Source: Rhizophlyctis rosea (lineage: Eukaryota; Chytridiomycota; Chytridiomycetes; Rhizophlyctidales; Rhizophlyctidaceae). From it: 64,000 nt of DNA. Below are positions 10,801 through 20,600 of this stretch, one piece after another (within the stretch, counting starts at the first letter, position 1; the number at the start of each line of letters is the position of its first letter). The DNA is taken from NCBI GenBank assembly GCA_027596075.1, contig JADGJC010000044.1, positions 1 through 64,000 of the forward strand, written 5' to 3'. A model generated the notes under the pieces. That model did not search any database and was not told the origin of the DNA. It saw only the letters and a list, made by a program, of their open reading frames with translations. Both the position numbers and the translations under genes were made by a program.

Positions 10801-12371
10801 ACTGCCGCCAATGTGCGCAGACTGATCGCCCGCTGATTGGGCACGGTAGACCGGGAGAGGTGGAGAAGCTCGTCGAGGGTGTATCCGGCGCGGTCCGGTG
10901 CGTCGCCATGGTGGTGGAGTCCCAGATGAGTGGGTATGTCTTGGTTGGGGTCGACGATGGAGCCTTTGAAGTCGAAGCGGAGGGTTGATTCTGCAAGGAC
11001 GTCCCCCGCTCCTGGGGCATCATTGAAGGGCTCGATTAACACTGGTTCACTAACGGAATCCATCCATTCGAGCTTTTCCTTTTCGAACTTGCTTTCGGGG
11101 ATCCATGCTTGTGCTGGTAGTGGTCTACGTTGTGGAAGGAGAGGTGGTGGTTCAATGGGAGGGTTGGCAGGGGCCGATACGTCGGGCGTTTCTGGTACCG
11201 GTGTGATGTTGAGTTCATGTTCTGCGCTAGAAACTTGTTCGACTTCGACAACCGGTGGTGGTGCGGCTTGCTTAGAGTCCGCATCCCCATACTTCTCCGC
11301 CGCCCGCTTCCTCAACATTTCAATGAGCGCTGGATCCAATCTAGAATATATCTCGGCCTGCGCTTCCGCCATCTCCTCCGCGCTCATGTGTTCCATTCGA
11401 TGCATGTTTTCCTCGTGTATGCCCTCGTCCTGACCGGTTGGCTCATGATGGAACATTGTTCGGACATTTGGTGCCGGCGCGGGATGGTGGTATTGTGTTC
11501 TGTGTGTCTTTTGTTTTTCTCTCCTTTCTGTCCTATGCAGCACTTCCGGGAAACCACCAACGGGTATATGCCTCTCGATATGATCTGGAGTTGGGGATGC
11601 ATCCTTTTCGGTAACGTTTGCCAGAATTTTTCCAAACAGAGCATCCGCTGATTCGATTTGCCTTGGAATTCGAGCACGAGGTTGGTCATTGCTGGCAGCA
11701 GCACTGGCTGCACTTTCCTGATCTGCCTCTTTCAACCGTGCTCGTCGTTCAGCAAAGATGGAGCGTTTCTTTGTGGTTGCTTTGTTGGGTTCGGGAACGG
11801 GGTGGGGCGAGGAGGGTGGTTCAGCGTAGGTTGATAGAGTTGCTTTGGAAGCGCTTTGCGCCGAGACCATTGGTTTCGAAGGTGGAGTAATAGGCGTGCC
11901 AGACACTCGTGGAACTTTGGGTGTGACGCGGGGTGGAGCCGTTCGCAATACTGTGGCTGCGGGACCGGTAGGAAGATCCGACTGTGTCTCTCTAGCAGGT
12001 GGGAGGGTATCGTACGAGTCCTGCTGAGTTGAATAGGTTGCGAGTTGGTCGGGGGAAACTGTCTGTGGCTGAAGGGGTGCAGCTCGAGGAGACAGAGTCT
12101 CGGGTGGGACTTCACTGAATGCTGGAGATTCATCTCCGACTGACTCTTCTGCAGTGGAAACCGAAATTTTTGACGCAAAGCTGACGGTCTTCCTGTTTGA
12201 CTGAGGTTTAGTGTTCGAAGATGTTGCCGAAACCTGACCAAGCCTCGCAGCAGGGGACTCCTTCTTCGCAAAGAATTCCTGCTCCTGCAAGCGGAGCTCT
12301 TCCTCGTCGTCAGAGTCCTCGTCTGGGTTTGAATTTCTCAACCTGGCAAGTAGTTTGGGTACACCGTCCAT
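7807..12371 (-). CDS. RPAP1: RNA polymerase II-associated protein 1 (RPAP1)
   Basis: Homologue of RPAP1 (Rba50 in yeast), a factor for assembly and nuclear import of RNA polymerase II. Three exons are inferred: 12371-9921, 9767-9600 and 9543-7807, phase 0 throughout, giving about 1451 residues (human about 1390). The N-terminus is acidic and disordered (NPDEDSDDEEEL). The RPAP1 N-domain lies near LFGKILANVTEKD and the conserved RPAP1 C-domain core is clear: LRFDFKGSIV, then GLHHHGDAPDRAGYTLDELL, then HLSRSTVPNQRAISLRTLA. The remainder is helical-repeat-like. Intron 1 (9920-9768) runs through a G-rich tract and is flanked by near-identical 54-bp repeats. Without removing it the frame meets a TAG stop shortly after 9906. 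It is divergent from the mitochondrial release-factor gene. Confidence 0.9.
9753..9806 (-). repeat. Downstream copy of a 54-bp direct repeat flanking RPAP1 intron 1
   Basis: Matches the copy at 9906-9959 at about 46 of 54 positions by hand count, with no gaps. It spans the intron 1 acceptor, with the intron ending in GGGGAG and the exon starting GTGGGG. It encodes GWGRGLFDDGEVGLVR in the downstream frame. The two copies are offset by exactly 153 bp, the intron length. Confidence 0.8.
9906..9959 (-). repeat. Upstream copy of a 54-bp direct repeat flanking RPAP1 intron 1
   Basis: Contains the end of RPAP1 exon 1 and the donor GGGGAG|GTGGGG. It encodes GWGGGVFADGEVGGVR, nearly the same peptide as the downstream copy. 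The DNA between the copies is almost pure G/C on the minus strand, with runs of 7-12 G. Confidence 0.8.
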
Positions 12372-12741
12372 TATTGCTATAGTGAGCTACTATCATGGGA
12401 AGGGCGGAGTTGGAGCGGAGTTTGGCATGGAACAACAGGAGAGCGAATAAAAATATGGCTGCTGCGCATTGCATTTCCCACCATTTCATGTGGCTTAGAT
12501 ACATACAGGGGTACCACCGAACTCACCGATGGCTCACTCGAGCCGGTGGGCCAGATATCATCTGATCATTGGATCGAGCCATCGGTGAGTTCACTGGGAA
12601 CCCTGTAGGTGCATGGTGGGAACTCAGAACTTAGAAGTTAGTCCTTGTCCACCTCTTCCACTTCGCACAATTTCCTATCCTTTCAGACTGTTCAGTTTTA
12701 CCCATAGAGGCACTTGTTATCTCGTTTATGACTTCCACACT
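12372..12741. promoter_or_regulatory. Head-to-head promoter region between RPAP1 and the release-factor gene
   Basis: About 370 bp between divergent start codons. It contains the 100-bp palindromic element at 12506-12605 and pyrimidine-rich DNA near 12650-12700. No further gene. An in-frame upstream ATG at 12613 could lengthen the release-factor protein by 43 residues. Confidence 0.5.
12506..12605. mobile_element. 100-bp palindromic MITE flanked by TA
   Basis: The ends form long inverted repeats. The left end begins CAGGGGTACCACCGAACTCA and the right end, read in reverse, begins CAGGGTTCCCAGTGAACTCA. Both continue CCGATGGCTC, so about 30 bp match with few differences. The dinucleotide TA flanks both sides (12504-12505 and 12606-12607), as in a Tc1/mariner-type target duplication. 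It has no coding capacity. A hAT-like origin with a decayed 8-bp duplication cannot be excluded, since CAGGG ends also occur there. Confidence 0.65.
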
Positions 12742-13546
12742 ATGCAAGGGCAGATGCTACGAACTTGTTTTAGGCCAATCATCGCATGCCTTTTGCCACC
12801 AAGCCGCACTCATGCCGCGCTGCTGCCCTTTCTCCAACTGGGCAGACACAAGTCTGACGCCCCAACAATCCCTCCCTCAAAATCATCTACAGACCCTGCA
12901 ACTCCCAGCCCCAAACCACCTTCCAACCCACAACCACCACCGCCAGAACCGCAACCCCGCAAAAGAATACTAGTAGTTCTGGACGAAGCCGATATCGAAG
13001 AATCCTTCGTAAAAGGCTCCGGACCCGGCGGCCAAAAAATCAATAAACGAAGTCATAACGTCCAACTGTTCCACAAGCCCTCAGGCATCCGTGTGGAAGT
13101 GAGTCGAACATGCTAGTTCTTTGCAAGCCCCTTTCTGTTGCGCTAGCTCACATAAAAGCCAAACGTACAACCAGTGCCAACGCTTCCGCGAACTAGTGTC
13201 GAACAGGAAGGAAGCCCGGAAGATCCTTAAAGAGAAATTGGATCTCATGATCAATCAGGATTTATCAAAACTCGGGAAGAGAGTGGCAAAGAAGCAGAAA
13301 CAGAAAGCAAAGGCGAGGCAACGGGCGAATAAGAAGGCTAAGGCAAAGGGTGGGGAAGGGCAGAGTGTTGCTTCCGTTGTGGATGGAGAAGTAAACAATG
13401 AGGAGGAAACCAGCGACGATGAAGGCAGTGATGAAGAGAGTGAGGACAATGAAGAGCCTAGCGACGAAGCCTCTGGCGCAGTGGAGAGAAAAGACGCTTC
13501 TGGAACTCCTGAAGCGCATCCAACAACGTCCCGGCCTCCTTCATGA
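12742..13546 (+). CDS. Mitochondrial GGQ release-factor-like protein (MTRFR/C12orf65 type)
   Basis: Class I release-factor-like peptidyl-tRNA hydrolase domain acting on stalled mitochondrial ribosomes. Two exons (12742-13098 and 13175-13546; GT-AG, phase 0) give about 242 residues. The N-terminus is basic and hydroxylated (MLRTCFRPIIACLLPP...GRHKSD), as in a mitochondrial import signal, and is followed by a Pro-rich linker. The catalytic loop is intact: KGSGPGGQKINKRSHNVQLF, with the GGQ tripeptide. Exon 2 holds the conserved helix CQRFRELVSNRKEARKIL. A Lys/Ala-rich tail (KQKQKAKARQRANKKAKAKG) typical of ribosome-rescue factors follows, then an acidic tail of about 50 residues that human MTRFR lacks. 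The start could be 12613, 12742 or 12757. Confidence 0.85.
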
Positions 13547-13627
13547 TACCCCTGATAGCATCACGTCCAATGTATATATGTACAATATATTCATCTCATT
13601 GCCAAGATTCGACAAACTATTAGAGCC

Positions 13628-15130
13628 TTACTTAAGCTCTGCCGTATTCAGCTCCCCCACAAACAACGTCTTGTCGTTACTCGCTGAAGCAAGGATGGTG
13701 TTTGACCAATCTACCTCATTAACAACACCCTTGTGACCGGGCAACTTGTATGCGACGGTGTTCCGTGCCACATCCCACACCATGACCGTACGATCGCCAC
13801 ATCCAGTCGCCACGTAATCTCCGTCCGGAGACCAGCATGGTTTCAGGAGGTTTCTCTCAAACCCATGGACCGCTCCTGTGAAGTCACGGTGCAGAGGGTT
13901 AGAGTGCGCATTCTATGCGGGCAGTAAATAATGGATACTGGACGTACCTTCAAAGATTTTCAGCATTCGTGTTGTGGTGGCCGCAAACGGTTTGATATCC
14001 CAAATTCTCACTTTGCGAAACTTATCAGGAATATGTTCTTTGGACCCATACCATAAATACGCACCTGTGTTGTCCATAGAATTACTCAACAAGTAGTCTC
14101 CATCTGGACTCAGACGGAGACCGGTAATGGTATCAAAGTGTCCGTCAAGGGTGTAGGCAACCGCGTCCTTGCGCAGATCCCAAGCCTAAGTTGCCTCGTT
14201 AGACACCACTGCGATCGACGAAGATGTCCGCAACCCCTACCTTGATCTGATTGTCCAACCCTCCCGCATAGCACAACCCCTCATCCAACCCAAATTGAAC
14301 CGCCGTCACCGGGTATTTGTCGTCAAACGTTTTGATGGCATTCTTCTCTCTTGGATCCCAAATCTTCACAGTATTGTCGTCACTGGCCGTCGCAATCAAC
14401 TCCGCTCCTCGTCGCGGGGTGGCGCACGAGTTGACGTATCCATTGTGCCCCTTCAATTTCTTCACTCGTTCTCCCGTTTCCGCGTCAAACACTCCGCCCG
14501 TCTTGTCTGTTGATGCTGAAAAGATGTTTCTGGCAGTAAGGCGGATGTGAGTTCAACTCATTGGATGTGACCCCCTTCATCGCGCAAATGACAAACCGTC
14601 CGTCCCGCGACCATTGAAGCTCCAGAATCGCCCCGCTATGCCCCTTCAATGTCATGGTGTTTTGGCACTCTCCGTGAGCGTTCCAAAGCACTGGATTTGA
14701 TCATGAGTATGTGTCCATGGAGAGTCCAAGAATAGCAGGGTCCTCACATATCAGTCTGTCAAAAGAGCCCGATGCTAGGGTGCGTCCTGTAGGGCTGAAC
14801 TTGCAGGTGAAGACCTCGCTCTATTTCCGGGTCATGTTTAGCCCGATATACTTTTGGAGTGAAGATTGAGCGCGCCTACCTGGTGACCAGTCAGGTGCAT
14901 GATTGGGGCCTGCAGGTCCGACACTCTCTGAACCTAGTGAATTTAGGTATTGCTTTTAGAGGAGATATTTGGTATACAAAGCTTGCGAGTCGGCTTACTT
15001 GTCTTATGACGGGTCCTGCTGCTTCACCTGGTCTTTGGATCAGAGACAAGTTCTCTCCTTCGGACTTTTGCCTCTTCACCACCGCGGTGGGCTGCCATTG
15101 CTCGGGAGGGTCTTTTCGTTTGTCGGACAT
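13628..15130 (-). CDS. SNRNP40: U5 snRNP 40 kDa WD40 protein
   Basis: Seven-bladed WD40 protein of the U5 snRNP (human SNRNP40, fission yeast Cwf17), part of the spliceosome. Eight exons are inferred: 15130-14999, 14927-14880, 14820-14748, 14690-14583, 14515-14241, 14185-14065, 14010-13948, 13875-13628. They give 355 residues (human 357). Characteristic motifs are APIMHLTGHQ, LASGSFDRLI, LLWNAHGECQN, TLKGHSGAI, ASDDNTVKIWDPREK, DNTVRIWDIKPF and KLPGHKGVVNEV. The N-terminus MSDKRKDPPEQW with VVKRQK matches the family. One junction is odd: to keep the conserved ASTDKT the fourth intron must start after TGCG at 14583, which is not a GT donor. A canonical GT at 14571 paired with AG at 14503-14502 would delete STDK. 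Confidence 0.9.
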
Positions 15131-15504
15131 TGGTATGGGTGACGGCGGTGAAGGTATATGTTCGGGGCGGATGTGATCTGTAAACAAAGGGGGTCTTGCA
15201 GTCTTCAAGGTCCTGCTGTCTAGGGCTGGTTTATTTCACGAAATTTACCAATTTTACGTGACATTACGTTTCACGTGGTAATTTACGAAATGAAAGTAGT
15301 AACGTGGCGCAGTAAATTCAATAGGAGCTGCCTCGATATCCCTACATGATAAGGTCATGTGACCTAGACCTGAAGGTTAAATTTCTGAAAGATTAGTATT
15401 TTTCGTTACATTACGTGACATTTCATGACATTTCCGCCACACGTAATTTACGCGACCCAGCCCTACTCCTGTCCTGGCGGATGTTCTTACCCCCACCCAC
15501 TGCG
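15131..15504. promoter_or_regulatory. Head-to-head promoter region carrying a hAT-like MITE
   Basis: Separates SNRNP40 (-) from the coiled-coil gene (+). Most of the region is the 245-bp element at 15221-15465, leaving about 90 bp next to SNRNP40 and about 40 bp before the first ATG of the plus-strand gene. Confidence 0.5.
15221..15465. mobile_element. 245-bp non-autonomous hAT-like MITE
   Basis: Ends are inverted: TAGGGCTGG at 15221 and CCAGCCCTA ending at 15465, the classic hAT terminal sequence. Flanking 8-mers are CTGCTGTC (15213-15220) and CTCCTGTC (15466-15473), which match at 7 of 8 positions and fit an 8-bp hAT target duplication. The interior is AT-rich and built of repeated TTACGTGACATT, AATTTACGAAAT and TTTCACG-like words in both orientations. 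It encodes no transposase. Confidence 0.85.
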
Positions 15505-16532
15505 ATGTGGCACAAACATTGCTTGCGCCACAATGCACCACCACATTGGCAGATTCTTGTCTCCTTGTGGCCTCCTCTGGCTTCCCTCCCACTAGTAGAG
15601 TTCTCTCCCAATTCCATTTCTCGTTTTCTGCAGCTAGTCACTATCGCCTGAACATTTGGCGACGACTCGGGTCTAGCAAGAGCGCTACAAATTTGAGAGT
15701 GCGAAAACGAACTTCTTTCAAAGTCCGCAAAATAACAACATTACCGAGAATGGAGAAACTCAACAACCTGCACCACCTCCGGTAAACAAACAGAAAGTCC
15801 CGAATTTTGACCATACGACATATAACCCTCGTCCTCCGTGCAACAGCGTCAAAACTGCGTCCTTGGACAAAACGAAGCAGTCGCTCCTTCACGCACATGA
15901 ACGTCTTGAACGTGAGGACGCTCTTCTTGAAGAGCTAGGAGTTGAGCGACGGACACTCGAACGGGAATGGGTCGCGTTGGTGGACATGTTGAAGGGGATA
16001 CAGAAGGATCTCGAGGCTGTGAGTGGGGCTGCTGGTCTTATATTCGGGTCTCATACTTCCATACTGAACTTTCCGTTGGCAGATAGGGACAGCAGAAAGC
16101 GCATTGAAACAGTCACGAAGGTCAACATCAGAATTTCTGGCGGACGTCCAAAACAACGAGTATGACCCATTGAAGGAAGAGGTAGACGAACTGCGAGCAC
16201 AACATGGATTACCAAAGCTACCTAATGTGAGAGATGAGATCGAGCAGGAGATGGCACGGTAGGACGTCAAGAAACCACGAGTCGTATCACTTTTGATTAT
16301 GCAGGAGCGATCGCTAAACACATATGATAACATCATCAGATACCTTTCCGAACGAAGAGAACGATGGAAGGATTCGGGACTGCTGGACAAAGATGATGCT
16401 GGCCCATCCACTGCGAGCCCAAGTGGAGCACCATCATCGTCAAATTCCACACCGAAGAGACGAAGTTCGCCGAGTGTTGGTGGTTCATCAAGTAGGGGAT
16501 CAGTCAAGCGGAAGAGGAGGACTGTCACATAG
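15505..16532 (+). CDS. Coiled-coil protein of unknown family, possibly kinetochore-like
   Basis: Four exons are inferred: 15505-15594, 15677-16018, 16083-16226 and 16305-16532, all phase 0 with GT-AG ends, about 267 residues. The first exon is the weakest part. The N-terminal third is Asn/Gln/Pro-rich (NNNITENGETQQPAPPPV). The core is a charged helix (HERLEREDALLEELGVERR, then REWVALVDMLKGIQKDLEA), followed by EEVDELRAQHGLPKLPN and YDNIIRYLSERRERWKD. The tail is Ser-rich and ends in a basic KRKRR stretch, a possible nuclear signal. The layout recalls small kinetochore coiled-coil subunits such as CENP-Q/Okp1, but no diagnostic motif was found. Confidence 0.6.
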
Positions 16533-16848
16533 CCATGAGAAGATCGAGACTGTTGTGCATCGATTCTTCTCCCGTGAGCCAATCCTCTTGAAAACACAAG
16601 GATGGAATGTCTTGCCTTGTCGGTGCGAAAATCAATTACTTTATGTGGATGAGCTTTGGGAGTTTGTTTCGATGGGAGTATGTTGGAATAAGACAAAGGA
16701 ACGAGCCTTTTCCTTTTCATACCCAATGAGCCTGTTCGTCCTGGATGAATTCAAATGGTGCTAGAACTGATACCTAGCATTCGGAATCGGCATCCTCTGG
16801 CATTTTTAAGCGGCCCCTCGGCAAGCCATATCTTCGATATATTTGCCG
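16533..16848. other. Convergent 3' flanks, no gene seen
   Basis: Lies between stop codons of two convergent genes. No supported coding sequence. Confidence 0.4.
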
Positions 16849-19792
16849 TCACCCACTTCTTCTGCCACCCCTTCCACCACTACTAGGTGGCCTCGGAGGC
16901 GTCCGGTTTAAACTCATTCCAATAGGTGACCCCCTTCCACTTCCACTCCCTCCAAGTGCAACGCTTGAACTCTGGAATGATGGTGCTCTCGCTCGCAAAT
17001 TTGGAACGGATTTAGTCATTCGTTGCCCCTTCTTTGCCGCCGCGGCGTGGAGCATCGCTTCGAATGCTCGCGCATGTGGGTCGGGTGATGGGTGGGAAGA
17101 TGGTTTTGGGGAATTGGATGTGGGGAGGTGGGGAAGTGTTGGTGTTGTGGAGTTTGGATTTTGTTGCTGTTGCTGCTGAAGTGGTTGTTGTTGTTGCTGG
17201 TGAGGTTGCGGCGTCCGCGGCTGCCCTCCGTCTCGTTTCCAGACCGCCAACTGTGCTATCAGGTCCATCCTTTCTTCACATTCCAATCGGATTGTTTCCT
17301 TCAAGAATTTGATCTCTGCATCTTTCTTGGCGACTAATGCTACATGTTCGCTTGGAGGTGTTGACGGAGGCGGTGCCGCAGAGGCCTTGGCAAGCTGTTC
17401 TTCCAGGGAACGGATTTGCGACTGGTAGTGTGCATAGTCTGCTTCCGTTGAACCCTGTTGACATGAGAAACAGCAATTATGTTATCGTTCAAGTTTCACA
17501 ATTCATCCACTCCGTTGGCAACAGGGGGCAAAAATGAGACTACTGACCTTCATCTTCTTTAATTGCTCATTCAACATGGCATATTTCCGCCCCCACTCTT
17601 CCTCAACTGCACCAATCCTTCGATCTGCATTCATCTCCACCTGCGTCTTGGCGACGGAAAGGGCATCCATTTGTCGCTGGAAGGCTAATCGGGTCTGCTC
17701 TAATGTCTGAAAGATTGAAGTAGTTCAGCTATCCGCCGCAATGTGGCTGTAGCAAGCACATCAACAATTCTTACAGTCTCACCCAGGCGTCGCGCCTCCC
17801 GAAGTGCATCCTCCTTCTCCTTCTCCAATACTTGCCGCACCTCACTTTCCCGCCGGTCTGCCTAAATAAGACTGCCATCAATCACTTTTTGTTTGGTGAA
17901 CTATGACAAGCTCTACTTGATGACCGACCTCCATCCGACCAGCATTTGTGATGTCTTCCATGAATTTGTCCTGAAGCTGCTTGATTCTCGACTGGTGCGC
18001 TTCGATGGTTTTCTGACGCTCCGCGCGCATGTTTTGCATAGCAGCATTAAGCTCTCGTATTGTGCGCTCGAAAACCATTATTTGTTCCTGTATTGACATT
18101 TATTAGAGAACGAGCGATATTGTCAATAGGTTTGGGCGAATAAGGCGGCCATCCGGAAGGAACATTGTGGTCTGCTTACATCCTTTACTGCCATAGCTCT
18201 GTTCATGTTACTCAATGCTGTTGTTCCAGACTCCGAATTCCGTCGCTCTTCACGGACTTTGGTGGAAAGGTTGTGAAGTTCTTGCTATGAGATTTACGGA
18301 TTAGCTTTATGCTGCAGGGCTCTTGCATAGAACAACTTCCAGGCAGTTCACACCTCCTTCTCAGCCAACTTCTGCTCGATCGCATGCACGTGTTGCTCCA
18401 TCAATGCAACATCCTGCTTGACTTCCTCCCTTTGCTGCTGAAAGCGGGTCTCTAGCTCGCGACGGGTTGCAATGAGGTGATCTCTCTCAGATGACAGATC
18501 CTGTTTCAGGGCACGAGTTCGGTAAGCAGTTATTAAAATATGGGGATGTCCAATTGATGTTTTTTGCTCACAAGGATATGCGCATTGGAGGATGTAAGTT
18601 GTTGCTCAAGGTTCATGAGGGTGGTGCGCAGAGTGTCTGTGTGAGCTAGAGGCATTCACAGACAAGCTTATCAGTGTATCATTCTTTGGGTCATTCATAA
18701 GGACGCTGTATACCTTTCTGTGCATTTAGTTCTCCAATTGCCTCCTGTCTGTGAGCTTGCAGTTTCTGCACAAGCTCATTGTTATGCTGTAAGCTGGTCA
18801 GGCACATCGTTAACATCTAGAAACGGATTCCTTCATTTCCTATATTGGGTTCGCTATACCTTTCCTTCAAGGCTGCTTTCACTCCAGTCAACTCTTTCCG
18901 CACAACCTCCACTTCCGCTTGAGCCCTCTGATTTGCAGCGGCCAGAAGCTCATTAGTTTGCTGCTTGCAGACCACATTGATGTGATTGATGATCTGAGCG
19001 CGGGCCGATGCAATGTTCTCGGTCTTGAAAGCTGATAGTCTGATGACAATGTATGAATATTCAAGTGCGTGAAACATGGACAAGGATCTGCGCTGCATAG
19101 CGAAGGGCACAACACCCACTTTTCTCTTACTTCGGACTTGACAGTCTCCACCCCGGCCTTCTGCTGCACCAGCTCACTCCGTATATCGGTCAAGGATCTC
19201 AGCAGCACAGCAAGATGCCTCTTCTTCCGCTCTTCTGCCCTGCTTGAGTTCTTCAGCGAGGTTTCCTTGAACGAGCCTTTCCTTCAGTGAATAATGTTGG
19301 CGACCTGGTGATGCCATATCACTCAGCATACCAGTTGATCGGTCAACCGCAGTTCCCTTATTTTCAGCTCCTCCAATTCTCTCAAAGCAACTCGAGCCTC
19401 TTCTTGTGATGCCCGCAATTGAGTTTGGAGAGAGCTAGCTGTTTCGGAAGACTTTCGCTGCGACTCGAGCATGGCTTCAATTCGATGCAGAAGTGAAGGG
19501 CGCTCCTCTGCAAATTTCTACGATGGGTCATGTGGATGTTATGGGTTGTATGACATGATAATGACAGCCTTCAGTCACGCACCTTGTAGTCATCTAGCTG
19601 CTCTTCCAACCCTCTCACATGGTTCGCCATTCGCTCATATTTCGTGAGCAAGAGATATGAGATACCGCAATACTGACAGGCAGTTTCTTCTTCTGACATG
19701 CATAGGATCTCTTCGGGAAGAGGGCGATATGGAGTGAGATCATCCTGATGGATAGTGTCTGAAGACATGCTGCCAACTGGTTTCAACTGCAT
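16849..19792 (-). CDS. Long coiled-coil protein resembling LEKR1
   Basis: Multi-exon gene with about a dozen exons and introns of 60-90 nt. Exon 1 is 19792-19583 (donor GTGCGT, phase 0) and the last exon ends at 16849. The N-terminus has the block PLPEEILCMSEEETACQYC followed by GISYLLLTKYE, which matches the start of vertebrate LEKR1 (leucine-, glutamate- and lysine-rich protein 1) as I remember it. Most of the protein is heptad-like coiled coil (VRGLEEQLDDYK; EVVRKELTGVKAALKERY; IMVFERTIRELNAAMQNMRAE). A conserved-looking helix FLKETIRLECEERMDLIAQL sits near the C-terminus, followed by a low-complexity tail with a Gln run and Ser/Pro/Gly/Arg repeats. LEKR1 is poorly characterised; an axonemal or centrosomal role would fit a flagellated fungus but is inference. 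Confidence 0.65.
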
Positions 19793-20600
19793 TTTGGTGG
19801 TGCGGGATTCCACAATAAGATGGTTGACATCAAGGCAAGGATGAGAGGAAGGATATGTTTGTCCTGTGGTGCATGGTGGCACAGCATACTGCTGATTGCA
19901 GAAATGGGTAAGCAAAGAACGAGTAGTAACGCAGTGACGCACAATGACACTCACGGACCCACTATCACCACCGGCTACCTGTGTAGAGTGAGGGAAAAAA
20001 AAGGACTTACAGCATGTGTCAAGGGGCTTCGCCGGGTTCGAACGCCGGATGGGAGGATCACACCACCACACGCCTGAGCCGCACTAACCTCGCCTGCCAG
20101 TGAAATTATTGGTCACACATTTGCCTGAGTCGTCTTAATCAATCCATATAACCATAGATACGCACTCCAGCCAAAAAAGGAATCATATTGGTTTGTTTTG
20201 AGGGTCGACATTTTCAACGCGTCATGTTATGGTGTAGAGGGTGAGTGTCCGAGTGGTTGCGACGCGTGTTCCGGACCTGATTGCATACTGGAGGTGCAGT
20301 GTTCGGCTACAGCTCCTCCCCTTGCCATTTGCCATTTTTTTGGTTTTGTTGACAAAATTCTCCCATCGGACTGCCGATTTCATCTCCATCCCATTGTTTA
20401 CCCTGCCGTGAAAATTCCTTCCCAGACAATCTTTCCCACACTTGCTTCGCCATTCTTTCATAGCCAATCTATCGAACAAAGCCTGAATTAAGTCCACCTG
20501 TTCTCTGGCGTTGAAGCAGTTTGCTTTACATTGCCGTCACTTACTTTGTCAAAAGTTACCACGCCGCATAAGTCCTCCTCCCCTTCGCAGATCTCCACCG
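19793..20600. promoter_or_regulatory. Divergent promoter region between the LEKR1-like gene and BUB3
   Basis: About 800 bp with no supported protein gene. Around 20240-20256 is a tRNA Ser/Leu A-box-like word (GTGTCCGAGTGGTT). On the minus strand near 20050-20030 is GGCGTTCGAACC, a B-box-like word, followed by a run of eight T near 20003-19996. Neither folds into a tRNA by hand. Pyrimidine-rich DNA precedes the BUB3 start. Confidence 0.4.

Noticed and set aside
19990..20100. tRNA on the minus strand (GGCGTTCGAACC B box followed by eight T)
   Set aside because: The T arm does not pair: CCGGCG is present as a direct repeat on both sides of the loop and not as an inverted one, and no matching acceptor stem was found.
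20225..20310. tRNA-Ser/Leu-like gene on the plus strand (GTGTCCGAGTGGTT A box)
   Set aside because: The A-box word is good, but no acceptor stem, anticodon arm or intact B box (GTTCGG in place of GTTCRA) can be folded. It is at most a relic or coincidence.
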